8,374 nucleotides of DNA, taken from the NCBI GenBank assembly GCA_030668545.1, contig DAOUTT010000078.1, positions 1-8,374 on the forward strand. The letters run 5' to 3'. Below, one piece after another: positions 1 to 5,922 of the stretch (positions within the stretch are counted from its first letter, which is position 1; each line of letters begins with the position of its first letter). The stretch is from Anaerolineales bacterium (lineage in GTDB: Bacteria > Chloroflexota > Anaerolineae > Anaerolineales > E44-bin32). The notes below the pieces were generated by a model, which made no database searches, was not told where the DNA came from, and saw nothing but the letters and a program-made list of their open reading frames with translations. The translations under genes and the position numbers were made by a program.

Positions 1-45
1 GAGGTTTTTTGCGAAAAAGTTTCGGCACCGAGCTTGTCGATCCTT

Positions 46-51
46 AGGAGG
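46..51 (+). promoter_or_regulatory. Shine-Dalgarno site of the malic enzyme gene
   Basis: AGGAGG lies 8 bases before the ATG at 60. This is a near-perfect anti-16S match at normal spacing and fixes the malic enzyme start. The 45 bases before it are too few to show a promoter. Confidence 0.85.
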
Positions 52-59
52 TTCTACAA

Positions 60-1418
60 ATGGCTGAAAAAGCCCCCCTCAACATTGAGGAATTGTTGGC
101 GAAAGCCGAAAAACCATCTGCGGATGCCATGCTGATGCACCCCTTCTATAAAGGCAAGGTGGAAATCGCCTTGAAGAGCTGCGTTCGCGACTTCGATGAT
201 TTTGCCATCTGGTACACACCGGGCGTCGCCGCGCCTTGTCGCGCGATTGAAGCAGACCCAGAGCTCGTGTACGAACATACGCATAAGGGCAACACCGTTG
301 CCGTCGTCTCTGATGGCACACGTGTTCTTGGTCTTGGTGACATCGGTCCAAAAGCTGGCCTGCCGGTAATGGAAGGAAAGGCACTACTTTACAAGTACCT
401 GGGCGGCGTCGATGCTTGGCCGATCATGCTCGACACAAAGGACGCCGACAAGATCATCGAGGCGGTACTGTTAATCAAGCCCGGATTCGGTGGGATCAAT
501 CTAGAGGATCTCTCTCAACCTAAATGTTTCCGAATCCTGGATACTTTACGCGAACAAGCCGAGATCCCCGTCTGGCACGACGATCAGCAAGGCACTGCGA
601 CTGTCACGCTCGCGGGTCTGATAAACGCCTTGAAGCTGGTGGGCAAAAAGATCGACGAAGCCCAGATCGTATTCGTCGGTTCCGGCGCTTCCAATGTTGC
701 CTGCTCACGCCTGATCTTCGCTTCCGGTGCTACACCAGCGCTGTGCCGCGTTGTCGACAGCAAAGGCATCCTGCACAAGAAGCGCAAGGATCTTGAGCAG
801 CGCAAGGATGAGTACGTCGATAAGTGGAGGCTCTGCCAAATCACTAACGAGGAGGGGCGTGAAGGCGGCATCCCCGAAGCCTTAGATGGCGCCGATGTCG
901 TAATCGCCCTCTCTAAGCCAGGTCCGGGCACAATCCAACCAGAATGGATTAGCAAGATGGCTAAAGACGCAATCGTCTTCGCCTGCGCGAATCCTGTGCC
1001 TGAAATTTGGCCCTGGGAGGCTACGGAGGCTGGTGCAGTTGTCGTAGCCACAGGGCGTTCAGATTTTCCCAATCAGGTCAACAACTCGCTCGGCTTTCCA
1101 GGCATCTTCCGCGGCACATTGGATGTGCGCGCCTCGACGATCACGGATACGATGTGCATCGCCGCGGCCAAGGCTTTAGCGGATATGGCGGAAGAGAAAG
1201 GTCTCACGCCGGAATATATCCTGCCCACGATGGACGAATGGGAAGTGTTCCCACGCGAAGCCGCAGCTGTCGCCGTTCAGGCGGTCGAAGAGGGGCTCGC
1301 GCGCAATCCTATGACCTATGAGGAAGAGCTTAAAAACGCAGATGAGATCATCCGTCGCTCGCGTGGTCTGACGACGCATATGATGGAAGAGGGCTTTATC
1401 AAACCCTACACGCCTTAG
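60..1418 (+). CDS. NAD(P)-dependent malic enzyme, short form
   Basis: This enzyme oxidatively decarboxylates malate to pyruvate and CO2 with reduction of NAD(P)+, in the cytoplasm. The 452-residue protein has the malic enzyme signatures in order: YTPGVAAPC at residues 52-60, the SDGTRVLGLGDIGPKAG block at about 84-100 with a conserved Lys at 107, metal-binding ED at 149-150, HDDQQGTA at 173-180, the dinucleotide-binding VGSGAS at 206-211, ANPVPEI at 310-316 and NQVNNSLGFPGIFRG at 338-352. Its length matches bacterial short forms, and there is no C-terminal phosphotransacetylase-like domain as in MaeB fusions. The strong Shine-Dalgarno fixes the start and the stop is TAG. NAD versus NADP preference, and whether it works toward malate or pyruvate, cannot be read from sequence. 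It stands 285 bp ahead of the Hdr operon, separated by strong hairpins, so it is probably a separate transcript. Confidence 0.96.
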   Translation: MAEKAPLNIEELLAKAEKPSADAMLMHPFYKGKVEIALKSCVRDFDDFAIWYTPGVAAPCRAIEADPELVYEHTHKGNTVAVVSDGTRVLGLGDIGPKAGLPVMEGKALLYKYLGGVDAWPIMLDTKDADKIIEAVLLIKPGFGGINLEDLSQPKCFRILDTLREQAEIPVWHDDQQGTATVTLAGLINALKLVGKKIDEAQIVFVGSGASNVACSRLIFASGATPALCRVVDSKGILHKKRKDLEQRKDEYVDKWRLCQITNEEGREGGIPEALDGADVVIALSKPGPGTIQPEWISKMAKDAIVFACANPVPEIWPWEATEAGAVVVATGRSDFPNQVNNSLGFPGIFRGTLDVRASTITDTMCIAAAKALADMAEEKGLTPEYILPTMDEWEVFPREAAAVAVQAVEEGLARNPMTYEEELKNADEIIRRSRGLTTHMMEEGFIKPYTP

Positions 1419-1468
1419 GTTGGCGTGGTCGTAATCTGAACAAAGAATAGCTCGATCATTCTGGAACA

Positions 1469-1490
1469 CACTGCACCAACAGGTGCAGTG
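1469..1490 (+). terminator. Perfect 9-bp hairpin after the malic enzyme gene
   Basis: CACTGCACC (1469-1477) and GGTGCAGTG (1482-1490) form a perfect 9-bp stem with an AACA loop, 50 bases after the malic enzyme stop. No T-tract follows (GAGGCTTATC), so it is not a textbook intrinsic terminator. It could stabilise the 3' end of the malic enzyme mRNA, terminate weakly, or be a protein-binding palindrome. Confidence 0.4.
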
Positions 1491-1564
1491 GAGGCTTATC
1501 GAATACCCGCTTCAAATCCCTGATTTCCATTGAGGGGACAGGTATGCTTCCTGAATGAAGATTG

Positions 1565-1613
1565 TCCCCCGCCCCTTGTGATGTCTGGCACTATTCGCTC
1601 AAGGGGCGGGGGA
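1565..1613 (+). repeat. 14-bp perfect GC-rich inverted repeat
   Basis: TCCCCCGCCCCTTG (1565-1578) is the exact reverse complement of CAAGGGGCGGGGGA (1600-1613), with a 21-base loop. As RNA this would be the most stable structure in the gap. It lacks a following T-tract. Its left arm overlaps the TGTCCCC half of another inverted repeat (1534-1569), so the two cannot form together. It could be an atypical terminator, a riboregulator stem or part of a REP-like repeat element. Confidence 0.6.
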
Positions 1614-1648
1614 GTTACCATATCGGGTAGGAATAACCCGAAATAGAC

Positions 1649-1678
1649 TTGGCTGGTGTAACTCACCAGCCGTAAACT
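1649..1678 (+). promoter_or_regulatory. Possible promoter with 21-bp operator-like dyad before hdrA-like gene
   Basis: GGCTGGTG (1651-1658) and CACCAGCC (1664-1671) form a perfect palindrome around TAACT, ending 32 bases before the HdrA-like start. TTGGCT (1649-1654) and TAAACT (1673-1678), 18 bases apart, are a modest -35/-10 pair with the dyad in the spacer, which is where a repressor operator often sits. Each hexamer matches the consensus at only four of six positions, so the promoter is weak evidence. The same bases could instead act as an RNA hairpin in a longer leader. Confidence 0.35.
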
Positions 1679-1703
1679 TGAATAGAGAAATGGACTGGTT
1701 TGT

Positions 1704-4700
1704 ATGGCAGATACGCTACAAAACGGCCTGAATCTGGGCAGGGCAAGCGACACCGTCGACAGCGTATTGGTTATCGGTGGGGGTGTCGGAGGGATGCGGG
1801 CTGCTCTCGACCTCGCCGATGCAGGAATCCACGCATATCTTCTCGAAGCGACCCCCTCCCTTGGAGGTCGCGTAGCCCAATTGGGTTTCATGTTCCCTAC
1901 CCACGACTGCGTTCTCTGCCGGGGGACCTCGGATCATGGCTTCGGCTGCACCAGGCCATCAATTACACCTGCGTTACTCGATCACAACCGCCATCCCAAT
2001 ATCACTCTGCTCACTTCCTCTGATCTCGTAGGCTTCGAGGGCGAGGCGGGCGACTTTCATGTCCAACTGTTAAAACACGCTCAATTCGTCGATCCAACCC
2101 TGTGCACAAACTGCGGACGCTGTGCCGAGGTTTGCCCGGAGATCCGTCCGAGCGGCTTTCAGTTGGGGTTAAGCACGCGCAAGATCATCGACAAATCTGC
2201 CCCTCGCTCCGTGCCGGACACGTTCTACATGATCGAACCCACCGAACGTTGCGCAGACTGCGGTGAATGTTTGAAAGTGTGCCCCACAAACGCCATCAAC
2301 CTCGATGCGCAACCCTGTGATCTAGAGATCCATGTCGGTGCGGTAATTCTGGCGGTGGGCTTCCAACCCTTCAACCCGGAGGAGATGCCCGAATTAGGAT
2401 ACGGCAGGCTCCCTAACGTCATCACTTCAATGCAGTATGAGCGACTAGCGTCACGCTCCGGCCCCACCGAAGGGATCGTAAGCCGGATCTCAGATGGCAA
2501 GATCCCTAAGCGTATCGCCTGGCTGCAGTGTGTGGGCTCGCGCGACCAGGTCAACCCCTACTGCTCCTCGATATGCTGCATGTACGCCACGAAGGAGGCC
2601 ATGCTCGCCAAGCAGCGCATTCCAAATGTAGAATGCCATATCTTCACGATGGACGAGCGCGCTTTTGGCAAGGAATATAACCTCTATTACAACCAGGCGC
2701 GTGACAGCTTCGGAATCCACTACACACGCTGTCGGATTTCTTCCGTTGAGGAAGATCCTGAAACCAGCGAGATCATCCTTCGCTATCCCGCCGGGCGGAG
2801 GCACGAGGAATCGGCACCCGGGCAGGGACCTCTTAAACAAGAGCGTTTCGACTTGCTTGTTCTGGCTGTCGGCATCCGACCGCCGGCAAAGGCTGTCGAA
2901 ATCGCCAGCACCCTAGGTATAGAACTCAACGAATATGGTTTCTGTGAGACCGATAAGTTCTCTCCCCTGGCGACAACACGACCTGGAGTTTTCGTATGTG
3001 GCGCCTTCGCCTCTCCCAAGGAGATCGCGGAAACCATCTTGGACGCTTCCGGTGCGGCAGCTGAAGTGATGCGCCTGTTACGCGAAAACCTCGGGGGTCG
3101 GAAATTCAACACGTCCAATCCATTTATCTCTGAAAGCAGCATTCCCGAGAAACCTGTAAAGGACAGTGAAACCCCCGAGATCGCCATCGCATTGTGCGGT
3201 TGTGCAGGTGAGATTTCCAGGGTTGTGGATCTTGAGCGTGTGGCTGCCTTTGCGGGGACACTCACGGGTGTAACTCAGGTTGAGGTCCTCTCGCTGGCAT
3301 GCTTCGACCCCGATCAAGAGAAACTGCGGCAGTTCATCAAGGAGAGTGGTGCGAACCGGATCGTCATCGGAGCATGCAGCCATCGCACCCACGAACCTTT
3401 TTTCCAACGCTTGGTGAGCGAAGCGGGTTTCAATCCCTACATGGTGGAGATGGTCAACTTGCGCGAGCATTGCTCGTGGGTACATCCCAATGACCCTGAG
3501 GGCGCCACGCGTAAAGCTGCCGAGTTAATTCGCATGGGAGTCGAGCGTGTGCGCATGGCTCACCCCATATACAAAGAAGAGCGCGAGCCCGTTCGCGCCG
3601 CGCTCGTGATTGGCGGCGGATTGAGCGGCATGACGACTGCCCTGGCGATTGCCGACTCGGGGTACGAGGTCCACCTCGTCGAACGGCAGGGGGAACTGGG
3701 AGGCAATCTCCATCATATCTACTACGTCGCCGAAGAAGAGAACCCGCAACGTCTGCTTAGAGATCTTGTTAACCGAACTGTCGGGCACGAAAAGATTCGC
3801 CACTACCTGAACAGCGTGGTTACAACGCATACAGGCAGCGTGGGAGATTTTCGGGCGCGCATTGAAACGAAAGTCCCTGACGGGTCCTTAACGGAGCATG
3901 AAATTCGCCACAGTGTTGTCATCGTCGCCACCGGGGGGAAGGAAGCTTCCGGGAAACATTACCTCATGGGGCAGGATCCGCGCGTCATCCCCCAATCTGA
4001 GCTCGAGGAGATTCTCGCCCACCGCACGGAGAGAACATCACGGCTGCGATCGGTGGTCATGATCCAATGCGTTGAGGCGGATGACGGGGTTGAATATTGC
4101 TCGCGAATTTGCTGCACGAACACGATTAAGAATGCCTTACGCCTTAAGATGCTCAACCCGGAGTGCCAGGTTGTAATCCTGTACAAGAACATAATCACCT
4201 ATGGTTTCCGGGAAAAACACTACCTTGAAGCACGGCGAAAAGGCGTACTCTTCGTGCGCTACACTGAAACAGAACCTCCGCTTGTTTCCCTCGAACCTCG
4301 CGGCGCCAGTCAGGCTCTGGTGGTCTCCGTACACGAGCATATCTTCGGTAAGACGTTAAAATTCGAGCCGGATCTTGTCGCTCTGAGTATGCCCGTAATT
4401 CCTTCCCGAGGCTCACGAGAACTCGCTGAAATGCTCGGAGTCTCATTATCGATTGAGGGATTCTTCCTCGAAACCCATCTCAAGATGCGCCCGATGGAGT
4501 TTCATGATGATGGCATCTATCTTTGCGGAATGGCGCATTACCCGAAGTTTATCGAGGAAAGCATCACACATGCCCTTGCTTGTGCTGGTCGAGCGCTGAC
4601 CATCCTCAGCCGTCCGATCCTCCACCTGGGCGGTGTGATCGCCGAAGTCGACAACACGAAATGCACCGGATGCCTCACTTGCGTCCGGACCTGCCCCTTC

Positions 4701-4904
4701 GGCATTCCAGAAATGCGATACGATCTATGTGGTGTTGGCGAGTTGGGCGGTGCCGCGTGGATCGACCCCGCCCGGTGTCAGGGCTGCGGCACATGTACTG
4801 CAGAGTGCCCGGCACGTGCCATTCAACTGCATCATTACCACGATGACCAGATCCAAATTGGCTTGGGTCGTTGGCAAGTCCCTGCTGCATTATCCGGAGA
4901 TTAG
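1704..4904 (+). CDS. Tandem HdrA-like FAD/iron-sulfur protein (two HdrA units fused)
   Basis: HdrA subunits carry the flavin that splits or merges electron pairs in soluble heterodisulfide-reductase-type complexes. Usual HdrA proteins are roughly 650 residues; this one is 1066 and has two units. Unit 1 has an FAD-binding GGGVGG (25-30), a cysteine motif at C69/C72/C82, two inserted ferredoxin motifs (C134-C144 and C183-C193, both CxxCxxCxxxCP) and the HdrA block around C276 and C287-C292 (YCSSICCMY). Unit 2 starts near residue 492 with CGCAG (498-502), ACSH (557-560) and LREHCSWVH (587-594), then a second FAD motif GGGLSG (637-642), another HdrA cysteine block (C789, C799-C804), and two C-terminal 4Fe-4S motifs (C987-C997 and C1025-C1035). 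No signal peptide or membrane segment is visible, so it should be cytoplasmic. The start has only a weak GGA at 1692-1694. The gene heads an operon with ferredoxin and MvhD. Its substrate partner is unknown because no HdrB or HdrC is present here. Confidence 0.93.
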   Translation: MADTLQNGLNLGRASDTVDSVLVIGGGVGGMRAALDLADAGIHAYLLEATPSLGGRVAQLGFMFPTHDCVLCRGTSDHGFGCTRPSITPALLDHNRHPNITLLTSSDLVGFEGEAGDFHVQLLKHAQFVDPTLCTNCGRCAEVCPEIRPSGFQLGLSTRKIIDKSAPRSVPDTFYMIEPTERCADCGECLKVCPTNAINLDAQPCDLEIHVGAVILAVGFQPFNPEEMPELGYGRLPNVITSMQYERLASRSGPTEGIVSRISDGKIPKRIAWLQCVGSRDQVNPYCSSICCMYATKEAMLAKQRIPNVECHIFTMDERAFGKEYNLYYNQARDSFGIHYTRCRISSVEEDPETSEIILRYPAGRRHEESAPGQGPLKQERFDLLVLAVGIRPPAKAVEIASTLGIELNEYGFCETDKFSPLATTRPGVFVCGAFASPKEIAETILDASGAAAEVMRLLRENLGGRKFNTSNPFISESSIPEKPVKDSETPEIAIALCGCAGEISRVVDLERVAAFAGTLTGVTQVEVLSLACFDPDQEKLRQFIKESGANRIVIGACSHRTHEPFFQRLVSEAGFNPYMVEMVNLREHCSWVHPNDPEGATRKAAELIRMGVERVRMAHPIYKEEREPVRAALVIGGGLSGMTTALAIADSGYEVHLVERQGELGGNLHHIYYVAEEENPQRLLRDLVNRTVGHEKIRHYLNSVVTTHTGSVGDFRARIETKVPDGSLTEHEIRHSVVIVATGGKEASGKHYLMGQDPRVIPQSELEEILAHRTERTSRLRSVVMIQCVEADDGVEYCSRICCTNTIKNALRLKMLNPECQVVILYKNIITYGFREKHYLEARRKGVLFVRYTETEPPLVSLEPRGASQALVVSVHEHIFGKTLKFEPDLVALSMPVIPSRGSRELAEMLGVSLSIEGFFLETHLKMRPMEFHDDGIYLCGMAHYPKFIEESITHALACAGRALTILSRPILHLGGVIAEVDNTKCTGCLTCVRTCPFGIPEMRYDLCGVGELGGAAWIDPARCQGCGTCTAECPARAIQLHHYHDDQIQIGLGRWQVPAALSGD

Positions 4905-4916
4905 GTATTCCCATCG

Positions 4917-5129
4917 ATGGTGGTAATCGAAGTCGCCTACATTGTCTACCTGGATGAAGAACTTTGCGATGGCTGCCGGATCTGCCTGCCCGTATGTAAA
5001 TTTAAGGGAATGATATCCATACCCGGTGAACGTATGCCGATGGTCGACCCGTGGTCATGTACCGGCTGTGGCACATGTGTGACCACTTGCCCACAAGGCG
5101 CGCTCAAATTGCGCCCTAAAGAAGAATAA
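4917..5129 (+). CDS. 2[4Fe-4S] ferredoxin
   Basis: This is a 70-residue low-potential electron carrier, or a small clamp subunit of the Hdr-like complex. Two motifs are visible: C17-x2-C20-x2-C23-x3-C27 (CDGCRICLPVCK) and C48-x2-C51-x2-C54-x3-C58 followed by Pro. Both should hold [4Fe-4S] clusters. The first lacks the usual Pro after its last Cys. The gene begins 12 bases after the HdrA-like stop and ends sharing one base with the MvhD start, so the three are almost certainly co-transcribed. GGAG at 4896-4899 is rather far from the ATG at 4917, so translation may depend on ribosomes from upstream; an in-frame ATG start at 4917 is the only obvious choice. Which partner it serves is inferred from context. 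Confidence 0.9.
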   Translation: MVVIEVAYIVYLDEELCDGCRICLPVCKFKGMISIPGERMPMVDPWSCTGCGTCVTTCPQGALKLRPKEE

Positions 5130-5590
5130 TGAGCAAAAACGAGACTTTCACCCCTGAAATCACGCTATTCACCTGCATCTACTGCGGGTATATGGCTGCC
5201 GATACCGCAGGATCGCTGCGGCAGGAATATCCAGCCGACGTCAAGATCGTGCGCTTGCCTTGCACCGGGAAGATAGACATGCAATACATGCTCGACGCCT
5301 TCGATGAGGGTGCAGATGGGGTGATGATCGTAGCCTGCAGCCTGGGTAATTGTCATCACGAGCGCGGCAACGAACGAGCGCGCGCTCGAGTTCAACGCAT
5401 GCAGAAGATACTAGAGAGTGTTGGGCTTGAACCGGAACGTTTGGAAATCCATTACGTCTCCGGCGGAATGGGCGCTACTTTTGCTGAGGACGTGCGTGAA
5501 ATGACCTCTCTCCTGCAAGAGTTCGGCCCGAATCCAATCAAAGGCAATCTTAAGTTTTCCACCACTGAACAGACATCGAAAACAGTCTAA
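5129..5590 (+). CDS. MvhD-type hydrogenase/Hdr iron-sulfur subunit
   Basis: MvhD proteins carry a [2Fe-2S] cluster and hand electrons from a hydrogenase, formate dehydrogenase or NADH-oxidising module to HdrA. The 153-residue product has the family pattern: CIYCGYMAADTAG at 16-28, RLPCTGKID at 42-50, an EGADGVMIVAC segment at 60-70 and CSLGNCHHERGN at 70-81. The candidate ligands are C16, C19, C45, C70 and C75. MvhD homologues commonly read close to CHxGDCHY at the last site, so Ser71 and Asn74 are mild departures. The length is typical for a stand-alone MvhD. The start ATG (5129-5131) overlaps the ferredoxin TAA by one base, which suggests translational coupling. Tandem stops (TAATAA) end the gene. 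With the tandem HdrA and ferredoxin it forms the electron-entry side of a bifurcating complex whose donor enzyme is not in the window. Confidence 0.92.
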   Translation: MSKNETFTPEITLFTCIYCGYMAADTAGSLRQEYPADVKIVRLPCTGKIDMQYMLDAFDEGADGVMIVACSLGNCHHERGNERARARVQRMQKILESVGLEPERLEIHYVSGGMGATFAEDVREMTSLLQEFGPNPIKGNLKFSTTEQTSKTV

Positions 5591-5793
5591 TAATCGGTCT
5601 CCCTGCCCATGATCATCAAGCTGAGGGTGATCACACGGCCGGCTTCTTCCAGATTTTCCAAGTTGATGCTCCCCAATTGATCCACCACAGTACGAGAGTT
5701 GGCATCCTACCCTTCCCGGTACACCTTAACACGCGGGGCCTCATTACCGTTGTAGCCGATGAAGATAAGTGTTTCCTTGGGTTTAATTCCCAT
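5587..5793 (-). pseudogene. Amber-interrupted small gene or gene remnant, unknown family
   Basis: Reading the reverse strand from ATG (5793-5791) gives a plausible 28-residue peptide beginning MGIKPKETLIFIGYNGNEAP. It reaches a TAG at 5709-5707, then continues in the same frame for 39 residues, including DANSRTVVDQLGSINLENL, to a TAG at 5589-5587. The full stretch would be 68 residues. Composition looks coding: alternating hydrophobic strands, acidic and basic residues, and few rare codons. A single C-to-T change (CAG to TAG) would explain the internal stop. The frame is open upstream to 5880 with no other stop, so a longer original protein is possible. There is no Shine-Dalgarno before the ATG. 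The final stop overlaps the convergent MvhD stop. I do not recognise the family. A nonsense mutation or a sequence error is more likely than recoding, because TAG is the normal stop of the malic enzyme and HdrA-like genes here. Confidence 0.45.
5610..5633 (+). terminator. Weak hairpin after the Hdr operon
   Basis: TGATCATC (5610-5617) pairs with GGTGATCA (5626-5633), with one G-T wobble and an 8-base loop, 20 bases after the MvhD stop. No T-run follows, so termination is uncertain. The same bases lie inside the reverse-strand coding-like stretch, which may explain the pairing by chance. Confidence 0.25.
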
Positions 5794-5873
5794 TGGTTTT
5801 TCTTGTACATCGGGGATAAGAAAACTACAACGGATACCAAAAGATGTCGGTTCTTGTGAACTGGATTTTCCCC

Positions 5874-5902
5874 TTGAACCTCACATGAGAAAAGACGATA
5901 AT
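5874..5902 (+). promoter_or_regulatory. Sigma-70-type promoter of the ClbS/DinB gene
   Basis: TTGAAC (5874-5879) and GATAAT (5897-5902) are separated by exactly 17 bases. The -10 hexamer matches the consensus at five of six positions. A start about 7 bases downstream would put the first transcribed base near 5909, immediately at the Shine-Dalgarno, giving a very short leader of roughly 14 bases. It could drive the ClbS/DinB and HAD genes independently of the Hdr operon. Confidence 0.55.
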
Positions 5903-5908
5903 GAGGTT

Positions 5909-5915
5909 GGGAGGG
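5909..5915 (+). promoter_or_regulatory. Shine-Dalgarno site of the ClbS/DinB gene
   Basis: GGGAGGG lies 7 bases before the ATG at 5923. It supports that start over later in-frame choices. Confidence 0.7.
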
Positions 5916-5922
5916 ATGACAA

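Larger units (their letters stand above)
1419..1703 (+). promoter_or_regulatory. Structured 285-bp intergenic leader before the Hdr operon
   Basis: No coding frame is convincing here, but inverted repeats fill the gap. They are a 9-bp stem at 1469-1490; GGGGACA (1534-1540) with TGTCCCC (1563-1569); a 14-bp GC-rich stem at 1565-1613; TCGGGT (1623-1628) with ACCCGA (1636-1641); and an 8-bp stem at 1651-1671. Two further points suggest switching. Bases 1565-1569 can join either of two stems. GAGTTAC (1612-1618) complements GTAACTC (1658-1664), which includes the loop of the last stem. The arrangement would suit a cis-acting regulatory RNA or a cluster of binding sites. The family is not recognised. 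Confidence 0.5.
5591..5922. other. Intergenic region between the Hdr operon and the ClbS/DinB gene
   Basis: This 332-bp gap holds a weak hairpin next to the MvhD stop (5610-5633), the amber-interrupted reverse-strand frame (5587-5793, open to 5880) and a forward promoter with ribosome-binding site just before 5923. No convincing forward-strand gene is visible; the short forward frame at 5677-5859 lacks a Shine-Dalgarno and overlaps the better reverse-strand reading. Confidence 0.6.

Noticed and set aside
1..40. Short CGAAA/TTTCG hairpin near a T-run as a terminator of an upstream gene.
   Set aside because: The stem is only 5 bp and the T-run precedes it on the + strand, so the order is wrong.
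584..1072. Long reverse-strand open frame of 162 codons inside the malic enzyme gene.
   Set aside because: It is antisense to a strongly conserved coding sequence and has no recognisable motifs.
1690..1731. A 13-codon frame (MDWFVWQIRYKTA) overlapping the HdrA-like start, resembling a Trp-containing leader peptide.
   Set aside because: It has no Shine-Dalgarno site, overlaps the real gene out of frame, and a tryptophan link to this operon makes no sense.
5707..5709. Pyrrolysine recoding of the amber codon in the reverse-strand frame.
   Set aside because: TAG ends two confident genes here, no pyl genes are visible, and a CAG-to-TAG mutation is simpler. It is kept only as a testable alternative.
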